Source: an uncultured Oscillibacter sp. (lineage in GTDB: Bacteria > Bacillota > Clostridia > Oscillospirales > Oscillospiraceae). From it: a DNA stretch of 25,872 bases. Under the pieces are notes generated by a model. It worked only from the letters and a program-made list of their open reading frames with translations, did not search any database and was not told the origin of the DNA. The translations under genes and the position numbers were made by a program. This document shows positions 14,024-21,202 of the stretch, piece by piece. The DNA is taken from positions 1 through 25,872 of the forward strand of contig NZ_UQXD01000036.1 in assembly GCF_900544955.1 (NCBI RefSeq). Reading direction: 5' to 3'. Position 1 is the stretch's first letter. Each line of letters starts with the position of its first letter.

Positions 14024-15397
14024 TCAATACCGGCCCAGGGAGGCGGCGGTGTCGGCGCCTGCGCTCTGGCCGAACTGGAAGTCGTTGCCGGGCAGAATGG
14101 CGTTGAGCACGATGCCCGCAATGGCGGCGATGGCCAGGGAGGTGAGGGTGATGGAGGCCCCGGCCACCTGGAAGGTCAGCCCGCCGGTGAAGCCCAGGCC
14201 GCACACCAGGATGACGGCGGCAATGATGAGGTTGCGGCTGTTGGTGAAGTCCACCTGGTTTTCCACCACGTTGCGCACGCCGATGGCGGAGATCATGCCG
14301 TAGAGGATGAAGCTGACGCCGCCGATGATGGCCGCGGGAATGGTGTTCACCACATAGGCGAAGGCCGGAGAGAAGGACAGGATCACCGCGTAGACGGCGG
14401 CCAGCCGCACCACCCGGGGATCGTGCACCCGGGAGAGCACCAGCACGCCGGTGTTCTCGCCGTAAGTGGTGTTGGCGGGGCCGCCGAACAATCCCGCCAT
14501 GGCGGTGGCCACGCCGTCGCCCATCAGGGTCCGGTGGAGGCCCGGCTCCTCAATGAAGTTCTCCCCCACCGTGGCGGAGATGGCGGACATGTCGCCGATG
14601 TGCTCCATCATGGAGGCGACGGCGATGGGGGCCATCACCAGAATGGCGGAGATGTCGAACTTGGCGACGCTGCCGGTGAAGTCGGTGAGGAAGGGCTGGC
14701 CGCCCAGGATGGGGTTGGTACCGCCCAGCAGCGTGGTGCCCACCAGGCCGGAGAAGTCCACCATCCCGGCAAGCAGAGCCACCACATAGGACCCCACCAC
14801 GCCCAGGAGGATGGGGATGATCTTCACCATGCCCTTGCCCCAGATGTTGGCCACCACGATGATGGCCATGGCCACCAGGGCCAGCCACCAGCATGTGGAG
14901 GCGTTGGAGACAGCGGAGGGGGCCAGGTTCAGGCCGATGAGGATGATGATGGGGCCGGTGACCACCGGGGGCAGGAAGTGCATCACTTTGTGGACGCCCA
15001 CCACCTTGATGACGCCCGCCAGCACCACGTACAGCAGCCCCGCCACCACGATGCCGCCGCAGGCGTACTGGAGCTTTTCCCCGCCGCTCATGGCGGCATA
15101 GATCCCGCTGTCCATGGCGCCCATGGCGGCGAAGCCGCCCAGGAAGGCGAAGGAGGAGCCCAGGAAGGCGGGCACCTTCAGCTTCGTGCAGGCGTGGAAG
15201 AACAGGGTGCCGATGCCGGCGAAGAACAGCGTGGTCTGAATGCTCAGGGGCAGGCCGTAGGTGTTCACCAGAATCGGCACCAGCACCGTGGCGCCGAACA
15301 TGGCGAACATGTGCTGAAGACCCAGGATCAGCATTTTGGGTGTGCCCAGGGTCCGGGCGTCCCGGATGGGCCGGGCGGCGGAAGTCGTCTCTTTCAT
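14024..15397 (-). CDS. uraA: Uracil permease (UraA/PyrP, NCS2 family)
   Basis: Inner-membrane uracil:proton symporter that feeds pyrimidine salvage, 457 aa, about 14 hydrophobic segments. Family marks include the N-terminal LGLQHMFAMFGATVLVPIL, the substrate-site region MEHIGDMSAIS with its conserved Glu and His, and GLFGGPANTTYGENTGVL. ATG 15397 has GGAGAG 5 bases upstream; the frame open to 15421 has no site and lies within the leader region. It is monocistronic between the terminator at 13976 and its own promoter at 15559. A leader peptide and an attenuator hairpin lie between promoter and gene, so expression is probably set by premature termination (see the leader entries). Confidence 0.93.
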   Translation of the reverse strand: MKETTSAARPIRDARTLGTPKMLILGLQHMFAMFGATVLVPILVNTYGLPLSIQTTLFFAGIGTLFFHACTKLKVPAFLGSSFAFLGGFAAMGAMDSGIYAAMSGGEKLQYACGGIVVAGLLYVVLAGVIKVVGVHKVMHFLPPVVTGPIIILIGLNLAPSAVSNASTCWWLALVAMAIIVVANIWGKGMVKIIPILLGVVGSYVVALLAGMVDFSGLVGTTLLGGTNPILGGQPFLTDFTGSVAKFDISAILVMAPIAVASMMEHIGDMSAISATVGENFIEEPGLHRTLMGDGVATAMAGLFGGPANTTYGENTGVLVLSRVHDPRVVRLAAVYAVILSFSPAFAYVVNTIPAAIIGGVSFILYGMISAIGVRNVVENQVDFTNSRNLIIAAVILVCGLGFTGGLTFQVAGASITLTSLAIAAIAGIVLNAILPGNDFQFGQSAGADTAASLGRY

Positions 15398-15417
15398 AAC
15401 ATCTCTCCTCTCAAAAA

Positions 15418-15528
15418 TCACACACAGGCAAAAAAAATACCGGCACGAAGGCCGGTCCCGCTGGGAATGGAAAAATAAGAATAAGAGGTCCCCGCGATCC
15501 CGCTGGCGCGCCCCATTTCAAACAGCAT
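15418..15528 (-). CDS. Leader peptide of uraA, 36 aa
   Basis: Small ORF MLFEMGRASGIAGTSYSYFS (then 16 more residues) between the uraA promoter and gene. AGGAGG lies 8 bases before the ATG, ideal spacing. Codons 15-20 (TCT TAT TCT TAT TTT TCC) make a U-rich RNA stretch at 15469-15487. The attenuator hairpin and its U8 lie inside codons 25-33, and the stop codon follows 9 bases after the U-run. In E. coli pyrBI the same layout couples ribosome position to RNA polymerase pausing at U-rich sequence: low UTP causes pausing, the ribosome catches up and blocks the hairpin. Leader length from likely start to uraA is about 155 bases, like pyrBI (158). The function is inferred; translation is untested. 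Confidence 0.65.
   Translation of the reverse strand: MLFEMGRASGIAGTSYSYFSIPSGTGLRAGIFFACV
15430..15456 (-). terminator. Attenuator (intrinsic terminator) in the uraA leader
   Basis: ACCGGC pairs with GCCGGT around a 6-base loop, then A and eight T on the minus strand. It lies 33 bases before the uraA start and within the leader ORF, 12 bases after the pyrimidine-rich tract. Confidence 0.82.
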
Positions 15529-15558
15529 CCCGGTCCCCTCCTCTCGTTATTTTGACCT

Positions 15559-15587
15559 ATTATACAGAAAGCCCCCCGGGATTGCAA
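15559..15587 (-). promoter_or_regulatory. Promoter of uraA
   Basis: TTGCAA, 17-base spacer, TATAAT on the minus strand. It is the best -10 in the window and lies about 155 bases upstream of uraA. Confidence 0.85.
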
Positions 15588-15636
15588 TGTGGCATTTTCA
15601 TGACAGGCAGAGAGAAAAACCGCCGCTTTTTGTCGA

Positions 15637-15663
15637 AAATGACGGGGCCGCGCCCCGTCATTT
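15637..15663 (-). terminator. Terminator of the NUDIX-GNAT-DUF3783-DUF523 operon
   Basis: A 12-base perfect stem (AAATGACGGGGC) with a CGC loop. The TGA stop of the DUF523 gene lies inside the stem, and T-rich sequence follows on the minus strand. Confidence 0.7.
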
Positions 15664-16086
15664 CAGCAGCTCTTCGATTTGGGACTCCCCGTACACCGGA
15701 ATGCCCCGCTCCGCCAGCAGGGCCGCCGTCACGCCGTCCCCCGCCGTCAGCGCGCCGGAAAACGTGCCGTCGTACACGGCGCCGCGGCCGCAGGAGGGGC
15801 TGCGCTCCTTCAAAACCGCCGCCCGGCAGCCCAGCAGGGCGCACAGCTTCCAGGCCTCCTCCGACCCCCGGCGGTAGGCCTCCGTCACGTCTCCGTCCCT
15901 CGTCACCACCTGCGCTCCCCGCCGCTCCGCAGGCGGGCGGGGGGGGGGCAATCCCCCCAGCTGCTCCGGGCACACCGGCACCAGCTGGTGCCGCTCCGCC
16001 AGCGCCGCCGCCAGGGGATGGGGCTTGGCCGCGCCGTCGTACCGGCAGCAAACCCCCAGCAAACAGGCGGAAACCAGCACCCTCAC
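15658..16086 (-). CDS. DUF523-family protein, 142 aa
   Basis: Small cysteine-rich cytosolic protein. The family signature is complete: VSACLLGVCCRYDG at the start, VPVCPEQLGGLPPPRPPAE, then AVLKERSPSCG with YDGTFSG and G.GVTAALL. The conserved Cys residues (SACLLG, CRYDG, VCPEQ, SPSCG) suggest a metal or Fe-S site, but the function is not known. The start is GTG 16086, which overlaps the DUF3783 stop in GTGA. A run of ten C within the coding strand (15939-15948) lies in the LPPPRP segment. The stop codon sits in the operon terminator. Confidence 0.85.
   Translation of the reverse strand: MRVLVSACLLGVCCRYDGAAKPHPLAAALAERHQLVPVCPEQLGGLPPPRPPAERRGAQVVTRDGDVTEAYRRGSEEAWKLCALLGCRAAVLKERSPSCGRGAVYDGTFSGALTAGDGVTAALLAERGIPVYGESQIEELLK
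15939..15948. repeat. Ten-base homopolymer (G on plus, C in the gene)
   Basis: Mononucleotide run of ten inside the DUF523 gene, near codon 50. Runs of this length are prone to slippage, which would frameshift and truncate the protein. Confidence 0.85.
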
Positions 16087-16469
16087 GGCCGTCCTCCGCC
16101 GTCCTGGATGGCCTGGCGCTCCCGCAGCAGCTCCCCGTACAGCGCCACCGCGTTCCAGCCCCGGTTGTGGGGGGTCAGCACCGCCTTCAGGCACTCCGGC
16201 CCCGCCCCGGCCTTGCCCAGGGCGGGCAGCAGGCCCTCCAGCTGGTTGTCCAGCCCGCACAGCACCAGCATCCGGCCCCCCAGGGTCCCTCCGGCGTAGG
16301 GCGGCGCCGGCACGGCCTCCGTGTCCAGCCCCGCCAGCACCCCCAGGGGCTTGTTGTAGTCCCCCCGGGACACCGGCACCACCTCCGCCCCCAAAGGGGC
16401 CACGGCGGACTCCAGCGCCAGGATGTTCAGCAGGGAATCAAAGCCAAACAAGAGGATGGTTCCATTCAT
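16083..16469 (-). CDS. DUF3783-family protein, 128 aa
   Basis: Small soluble protein. It begins TILLFGFDSLLNILALESAV and contains APLGAEVVPVSRGDYNKPLGVLAG, a MLVLCGLDNQLEGLLPAL segment and CLKAVLTPHNRGWNAVALYGELLRER, all typical of DUF3783. The role is unknown. The ATG has GGAG 8 bases upstream. It overlaps the GNAT stop by 4 bases (ATGA, 16466-16469) and its own TGA overlaps the DUF523 GTG (GTGA, 16083-16086). The tight coupling suggests the four products are made in fixed ratio. Confidence 0.8.
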   Translation of the reverse strand: MNGTILLFGFDSLLNILALESAVAPLGAEVVPVSRGDYNKPLGVLAGLDTEAVPAPPYAGGTLGGRMLVLCGLDNQLEGLLPALGKAGAGPECLKAVLTPHNRGWNAVALYGELLRERQAIQDGGGRP

Positions 16470-16978
16470 ACAGGTCTCTCCTTCCCGCCGCCGGTGCAGC
16501 GCAGATATGTCCAGACATCCAGCAGCCTTCCCTCCCGGCAGAAGGCGCCGGGGCGCACGCCGGTCCGCCAAAAGCCCAGCCGCTCCAGAATGTGGACGCT
16601 GGCGGCGTTCTCCGCCACCACCTCCGCCCGGACCTCCGGCGCCGGGAACTGCCGCTCCAGCGCCTCCAGGGCCAGGGAGGCGCCCCGCAGGCCCAGTCCC
16701 CGCCCCCAGCAGGCGGGGGAGAGCTGGTAGAACAGGCCGAAGACCCCCGTCTCCACCGGCGGACAGCCGGCAATCCCGCAAAAGCGACCGCCCTCCTCCA
16801 GGGCGAAGATGGTGGGTGCGGGCAGTCCCGCCTGGCAGGCCAGCAGTTGGTCCAGCCGCCGCCGGGACTCCGCCGGGCCGCAGGGGCCGGGGACGTTGGT
16901 GTAGCGGATCACCGCCGCCTCCCGCCACAGCGCCGCCACGCCCTCCAAATGGGCGGCGGACAGGGGCACCGCCCTCAT
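16466..16978 (-). CDS. GNAT acetyltransferase, RimJ/RimL-like, 170 aa
   Basis: Acetyl-CoA-dependent N-acetyltransferase of the RimJ/RimL subgroup. The N-terminal strand MRAVPLSAAHLEGVAALW is followed by RYTNVPGPCGPAESRRRLDQLL, then LSPACWGRGLGLRGASLALEAL, where the pyrophosphate loop WGRGLG is seen (about 108-113), and VVAENAASVHILERLGFWRTG, the subgroup's C-terminal mark. The substrate is unknown; relatives acetylate protein N-termini or small amines. The ATG overlaps the NUDIX stop in ATGA (16975-16978). Confidence 0.85.
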   Translation of the reverse strand: MRAVPLSAAHLEGVAALWREAAVIRYTNVPGPCGPAESRRRLDQLLACQAGLPAPTIFALEEGGRFCGIAGCPPVETGVFGLFYQLSPACWGRGLGLRGASLALEALERQFPAPEVRAEVVAENAASVHILERLGFWRTGVRPGAFCREGRLLDVWTYLRCTGGGKERPV

Positions 16979-17442
16979 GCCAGCGCCTCCCCGTTCAGCA
17001 CCGCCCGGACCAGCCGCTCTCCCCGGTAGCACAACTTCAGGGAGAAGAAGGGGGCGTCCGTATCCAGCAGCTTCAGGAAAATCCGGTCCCCCTCCCACAG
17101 GGGCAGGGCCAGCAGGTCCGTCTTTTGGATCCACTGCAGCTCCCCCTCGTCGCAGGGGTGGGGCGTGCCGGTCCAGCCGGCGGCGGTGAACAGGTGCATG
17201 TACTCCGTCTCCGCCCGGTCGGAGACGAAGGTCACCAATCCCCGGTAGCGGTAGTCCGTCAGCGTGAGGCCCGTCTCCTCCCAGGTCTCCCGGAGGAGGC
17301 AGTCCTCGGGGCTCTCCCCCTCCTCAAACTTTCCGCCCACGCCGATCCATTTGTCGCGGTTGAGGTCGTCGGCCTTTTTCACCCGGTGGAGCATCAGGTA
17401 CGCGCCGTCCCGCTCCAGGTAACAGAGTGTGGATTGGATCAT
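16975..17442 (-). CDS. NUDIX hydrolase (MutT/8-oxo-dGTPase-like), 155 aa
   Basis: Hydrolyses nucleoside diphosphates linked to another moiety. The NUDIX box is complete: G-GKFEEGESPEDCLLRETWEETGL matches Gx5Ex7REuxEExGu (about residues 36-58). The N-terminus STLCYLERDGAYLMLHRVKK and the DKWIGVGGK context resemble 8-oxo-dGTP diphosphatases of Firmicutes. ATG 17442 has GGAG 9 bases upstream; the longer frame starts in the promoter. First gene of the four-gene overlapping operon. Confidence 0.88.
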   Translation of the reverse strand: MIQSTLCYLERDGAYLMLHRVKKADDLNRDKWIGVGGKFEEGESPEDCLLRETWEETGLTLTDYRYRGLVTFVSDRAETEYMHLFTAAGWTGTPHPCDEGELQWIQKTDLLALPLWEGDRIFLKLLDTDAPFFSLKLCYRGERLVRAVLNGEALA

Positions 17443-17464
17443 GGCACATCTCTCCTTTTTTGCC

Positions 17465-17470
17465 ATTATA
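17465..17470 (-). promoter_or_regulatory. -10 element of the NUDIX operon promoter
   Basis: A perfect TATAAT on the minus strand, 22 bases upstream of the start. The -35 region is T-rich (TTTTCT at 17 bases) and a poor match. Confidence 0.55.
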
Positions 17471-17499
17471 CCCGCATTCCGCCAAAAAGAAAACCCCCT

Positions 17500-17527
17500 T
17501 TCGCAAAGCGGCAAACGGTGGTATCAT
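17500..17527 (+). promoter_or_regulatory. Candidate promoter of the methyltransferase gene
   Basis: TTCGCA, 16-base spacer, TATCAT, 33 bases upstream of the start. It is divergent from the NUDIX promoter within a 118-base intergenic region. Confidence 0.5.
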
Positions 17528-17560
17528 AGAGGGGATTCTAGGACAAGGAGACGGAAACCT

Positions 17561-18292
17561 ATGAGCGGCGTTTATGACGATCCCGCGTTTTTTGACGAAT
17601 ATGCCCAGATGTCCCGCAGCCGGCAGGGTCTCTCCGGGGCGGGGGAGTGGCATCAGCTCCGCCCCCTCTTCCCACCGCTTGCCGGAAAGGCCGTGCTGGA
17701 CCTGGGCTGCGGCTACGGCTGGCACTGCGCCTATGCCGCGGACCAGGGGGCGGCAGAGGTGCTGGGCATCGACCTCAGCGAGCGGATGATCCGGGAGGCG
17801 GAGGCACGGAACTCCTCGCCCCGGATCACCTACCGGGTCCAGGGGCTGGACGGCTACGACTATCCCGCCGGGCGGTGGGACTGCGTGGTGTCCAACCTGG
17901 TGCTCCACTATGTGGCGGACTTGGAGCCGGTATTCCGCAGGGTCTTCCAAACCCTCCGCCCCGGCGGGGCGTTCCTTTTGAACATGGAGCACCCGGTCTT
18001 CACCGCCGGAGTGGGCCAGGACTGGGCCTACGGCCCCGACGGCGCCATCCTCCACTGGCCGGTGGACGGCTACTTCTCCCCCGGCCCCCGGACCACCCGC
18101 TTTCTGGGCCGGGAGGTGGAGAAGCAGCACCACACCCTGACCCAGATTCTGATGGGCCTGCTGCAAGCCGGCTTCCGCCTGGACGTGGTGGAGGAGGCCG
18201 TGCCGCCCGCAGAGATGCAGTCCCTGCCCGGCATGGCCGACGAGCTGCGCCGGCCCATGATGCTGCTGGTGCGGGCGGTAAAGCCCCAATGA
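17561..18292 (+). CDS. Class I SAM-dependent methyltransferase, 243 aa
   Basis: Small-molecule type methyltransferase. SAM-binding motif I is VLDLGCGYGWHCAYAADQGA (about 45-64), motif II is VLGIDLSERMI, then WDCVVSNLVLHYV and LRPGGAFLLNMEHPVF, the usual order of the Methyltransf_11 fold. The C-terminal part (HTLTQILMGLLQAGFRLDVVEEAVPP) caps the active site. AAGGAG 10 bases upstream supports ATG 17561; the longer frame to 17429 covers the divergent promoters. It is monocistronic, with its own promoter and terminator. The substrate is unknown. Confidence 0.9.
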   Translation: MSGVYDDPAFFDEYAQMSRSRQGLSGAGEWHQLRPLFPPLAGKAVLDLGCGYGWHCAYAADQGAAEVLGIDLSERMIREAEARNSSPRITYRVQGLDGYDYPAGRWDCVVSNLVLHYVADLEPVFRRVFQTLRPGGAFLLNMEHPVFTAGVGQDWAYGPDGAILHWPVDGYFSPGPRTTRFLGREVEKQHHTLTQILMGLLQAGFRLDVVEEAVPPAEMQSLPGMADELRRPMMLLVRAVKPQ

Positions 18293-18298
18293 CGCCAG

Positions 18299-18336
18299 AA
18301 GGACCGCCCCGGCCTGTGCCGGGGCGGTCCTTTTTT
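18299..18336. terminator. Bidirectional terminator between methyltransferase and P-type ATPase genes
   Basis: A 15-base stem (AAGGACCGCCCCGGC and partner) with a CTGT loop, followed by T6 on the plus strand. On the minus strand the arm ends in TTC. Confidence 0.9.
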
Positions 18337-18338
18337 CA

Positions 18339-20921
18339 TCACTTCCGGGTGCGGAGGGCCTTGAGCAGCTGGATGACCAGCAGCGAGGCGAAGGACAGCC
18401 CCGCCACGGCCCCCACCAGCGGCGCGGACAGCGCCGCCACCTGGAACAGCGGCTCCAGCGCCGGGATCAGCAGCACGCTCCCCAGCAGCAGCGCCCCCAG
18501 GGCGAAGGCCCCCAGGAGAAAGCGGTTGTTCCAAAACCGCCGGGTGAACAGCACCGGGCGCCGGGACTTGCAGTTGAAGCCGTGGAACAGCCGGGAGAGG
18601 CACAGCGTGGCAAAGGCCATGGTGCTGCCCACGGCGGCACCGCCGTGGCTGAGGCCCAGGTGGAACGCGGCGATGGTGGCCGCGGCGAGGACCACGCCCT
18701 CCGCCGCCACGCCGGTGAGGAACTCCCGGGTCAGAATCCCCTCGCTCCGGGGCCGGGGCCGCTCCGCCATCACCGCGTCGGTGTGGGGCTCCAGCCCCAG
18801 GGCGATGGCGGGCAGGGAGTCCGTCAGCAGGTTGATGAACAGCAGGTGCACCGCCGCGAAGGGCACCGGCAGGCCCATCAGCGAGGCGTACAGCACTGTC
18901 AGAATGCCCGCCGTGTTGCCGGAGAGCAGGAACTGGATGGCCCGCTTGATGTTGGCGTACACGTTCCGCCCGTTTTTCACCGCCTGGACGATGGTGGCGA
19001 AGTTGTCATCCGTCAGCACCATGCCGGCGGCGTCCTTGGCCACCTCCGTGCCGGTGACGCCCATGGCCACGCCGATGTCCGCCTGCTTCAGGGCGGGGGC
19101 GTCGTTCACGCCGTCACCGGTCATGGCCACCAGGTTCCCCCGGTCCTGCCAGGCCCGGACAATGCGGATTTTGTGCTCCGGGGACACCCGGGCGTAGACG
19201 CTGACCTGGGGGACGAAGGCCCGCAGCTCCTCGTCGCTCATGCCGTCGATGGCGCTGCCCTCCACCGCCTGGGTGCCCTCGGTGAGGATGCCGATCTCCC
19301 GGGCGATGGCGGAGGCGGTCACCCGGTGGTCGCCGGTGATCATGATGGGCCGGATGCCCGCGGCGACGCACTCCGCCACCGCGGCTCTGGACTCCTCCCG
19401 GGGCGGGTCCATCATGGCGATGAGGCCCAGGAAGGTGAGGCCCCTCTCATCCTCCAGGCTGACGGCGGCGCGCTCCACCGTCCGGCAGGCAAACGCCAGC
19501 ACCCGCAGCCCCTCCCGGGAGAATTGCTCGTTGACCCGCTCCACCTCCGCCCGCTCCTGGGGGGAGAGGAGGCACCGGTCCAGCAGCACGTCCACGGCGC
19601 CCTTGGTGACCATCATCAGCCCGCCGGAGAGCTGGTGGACGGTGGACATCAGCTTGCGGTCGGAGTCGAAGGGAATCTCCGTCACGCGGGGCCAGCGCTC
19701 CCGGGTGGCCTCCTCGTCAAAGCCGTGGTCCTCCCCCAGGCGCACCAGGGCGGTCTCCGTGGGGTCCCCCACCTCGCCGCTCTCGTTCACCGTGGCGTCG
19801 CTGCACAGCAGCGCCGTCCGCAGCAGGGGCTCCTGCACGGGGTCGCGGAAGTCCGCCGCCTCCGCGGCGATGATCCGCCCGCCGGTGTAGAGCTTTTTCA
19901 CCGTCATCTTGTTCTGGGTCAGGGTGCCGGTCTTGTCGGAGCAGATGACGGACACGCTGCCCAGGCCCTCCACCGCCTGGAGCTTGCGGATGATGGCGTT
20001 CTCCCGGGCCATCTTCTGGGTGCCAAAGGAGAGGACGATGGTGACGATGGAGCTGAGCGCCTCCGGAATCGCCGCCACCGCCAGGGCCACGGCGAAGAGG
20101 AAGGCGTTCATCACGTTCTCCTGCCGCACAAAGACGCTGACGGCAAACAGGGCGGCGCAGAGGATCAGGATGCCCACGGAGAGCTTCTGGCCGAACTGGT
20201 CCAGGCTCACCTGGAGGGGGGTCTTCTTCTCCTCCGTGCTCTTCAGCAGGGCAGCGATCCGGCCCATCTCCGTGGACATGCCGGTACCGGTGACCAAAAA
20301 CCGGGCCCGGCCGTAGGTGACGAAGCTGCCGGAGAACACCATGTTCCTCCGGTCTCCCAGTGGGACCTCCCCCGGAATCTCCCCCAGGGCCTTCTCCACC
20401 GGCAGGCTCTCGCCGGTGAGGGCGCTCTCGGCGCATTTCAGGCTGGCGCACTCCAGCAGGCGGCCGTCGGCGCAGACCGAGTCCCCCGCCTCCAGCACCA
20501 CCACGTCCCCGGGCACCACCTCCCGCCCCGGCACCTGAAGCACCCGCCCGTCCCGCACCACCTTGGCGGTGGGGGCAGACATCTGCTTCAGGCTGTCCAG
20601 GGAGGCGGCGGCCTTCACGGTCTGCACGGTGCCCAGCACCGCGTTCATGGTGATGACCGCCAGAATGACGAACATGCTCTCCACGTCGCCCAGCACGGCG
20701 GACACGGCGGCGGCCAGAATCAGGATGAGCACCAGGAAGTCCGCGAACTGTTCCAGGAAAATCCGCAGCACGCCCTTCTGCCTGCCCGCCTGCAGTTCGT
20801 TGGGGCCATAGGTCTCCAGCCGCCGGGCGGCCTCCGCCGCGGAGAGGCCCTCCCCGCTGCACTGGAGGTCCCGGAGCAGCTCCACTCTGCTTTTTTGCCA
20901 GGTTTTTTTCTTGTCTTCCAT
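18339..20921 (-). CDS. P-type cation ATPase (Ca2+/Mn2+ exporter, YoaB/PMR1-like), 860 aa
   Basis: Type IIA pump exporting divalent cations across the cell membrane. Landmarks: N-terminal cation ATPase domain 1-60, TGES (169-172), M4 motif PEAL (286-289) in place of the usual PEGL, phosphorylation site DKTGTLT (329-335), TGDGVNDAPA (601-610), and M6 NLLTD (N697, T700, D701). M5 reads SGNTAG, lacking the acidic residue that SERCA has, so only one cation site is expected, as in PMR1/SPCA pumps, which carry Ca2+ and Mn2+. It sits behind a yybP-ykoY riboswitch, which in relatives turns such pumps on when Mn2+ is high. Mn2+ export is therefore the best-supported role, with Ca2+ also possible. Confidence 0.92.
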   Translation of the reverse strand: MEDKKKTWQKSRVELLRDLQCSGEGLSAAEAARRLETYGPNELQAGRQKGVLRIFLEQFADFLVLILILAAAVSAVLGDVESMFVILAVITMNAVLGTVQTVKAAASLDSLKQMSAPTAKVVRDGRVLQVPGREVVPGDVVVLEAGDSVCADGRLLECASLKCAESALTGESLPVEKALGEIPGEVPLGDRRNMVFSGSFVTYGRARFLVTGTGMSTEMGRIAALLKSTEEKKTPLQVSLDQFGQKLSVGILILCAALFAVSVFVRQENVMNAFLFAVALAVAAIPEALSSIVTIVLSFGTQKMARENAIIRKLQAVEGLGSVSVICSDKTGTLTQNKMTVKKLYTGGRIIAAEAADFRDPVQEPLLRTALLCSDATVNESGEVGDPTETALVRLGEDHGFDEEATRERWPRVTEIPFDSDRKLMSTVHQLSGGLMMVTKGAVDVLLDRCLLSPQERAEVERVNEQFSREGLRVLAFACRTVERAAVSLEDERGLTFLGLIAMMDPPREESRAAVAECVAAGIRPIMITGDHRVTASAIAREIGILTEGTQAVEGSAIDGMSDEELRAFVPQVSVYARVSPEHKIRIVRAWQDRGNLVAMTGDGVNDAPALKQADIGVAMGVTGTEVAKDAAGMVLTDDNFATIVQAVKNGRNVYANIKRAIQFLLSGNTAGILTVLYASLMGLPVPFAAVHLLFINLLTDSLPAIALGLEPHTDAVMAERPRPRSEGILTREFLTGVAAEGVVLAAATIAAFHLGLSHGGAAVGSTMAFATLCLSRLFHGFNCKSRRPVLFTRRFWNNRFLLGAFALGALLLGSVLLIPALEPLFQVAALSAPLVGAVAGLSFASLLVIQLLKALRTRK

Positions 20922-20945
20922 ACCCTTCTCCTTCCGGCAAAACGC

Positions 20946-20997
20946 AAAAAAAGCGAGCCTTTTGCGTCAATGCCCAGCATTGATACAAAAGTCTCGC
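20946..20997 (-). terminator. Expression-platform terminator of the yybP-ykoY riboswitch
   Basis: A long stem of GCGAG, CTTTTG and TCAATGC with their complements around a 3-base loop, followed by T7 on the minus strand. Its 5' arm is the conserved 3' end of the aptamer (GGCGAGAC), so ligand-stabilised aptamer would block this hairpin: a transcriptional ON switch. Confidence 0.82.
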
Positions 20998-21076
20998 CGT
21001 TTCAATCCGCAGCGGGGCCGCAGCCCGTACTGACGCCCACGGATACACAGTGTCTGTGCCAGCTACTCCCTTTTCT
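20986..21076 (-). ncRNA. yybP-ykoY manganese riboswitch aptamer
   Basis: Between the promoter and the P-type ATPase gene the minus strand carries the two hallmark boxes of this class: AAAAGGGAGTAGC at the 5' side (21062-21074) and GGCGAGACTTTTG at the 3' side (20986-20998), with a GTCAGTAC loop region between. The flanks can pair as the basal stem. The class senses Mn2+ and typically controls Ca2+/Mn2+ P-type ATPases, exactly the gene downstream. Confidence 0.85.
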
Positions 21077-21084
21077 TATGGGGC

Positions 21085-21113
21085 AATATACACGCATTTT
21101 TCCCGTTTGTCAA
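21085..21113 (-). promoter_or_regulatory. Promoter of the riboswitch/P-type ATPase transcript
   Basis: TTGACA, 17-base spacer, TATATT on the minus strand; transcription would start just before the aptamer. Confidence 0.82.
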
Positions 21114-21150
21114 TCCCCTATCCCGTTCAGGCTCCGCAAAGTTTTTTTCG

Positions 21151-21179
21151 TTGCCCTCGGCGGGCGGCCATGGTATGAT
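21151..21179 (+). promoter_or_regulatory. Promoter of the nitrilase/MGMT pair
   Basis: TTGCCC, 17-base spacer, TATGAT, 24 bases upstream of the start, divergent from the ATPase promoter. Confidence 0.6.
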
Positions 21180-21202
21180 AGCACCAGCAAGGAGGGATTG
21201 CC

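Noticed and set aside
15430..15587. PyrR-binding attenuator or purine riboswitch in the uraA leader
   Set aside because: I found no sequence matching the conserved PyrR loop, and no purine-riboswitch core. The coupled leader-peptide layout explains the elements better, although a divergent PyrR site cannot be excluded by eye.
17429..17560. A longer N-terminus for the methyltransferase
   Set aside because: It would cover the divergent promoter region; AAGGAG and the family N-terminus support the start at 17561.
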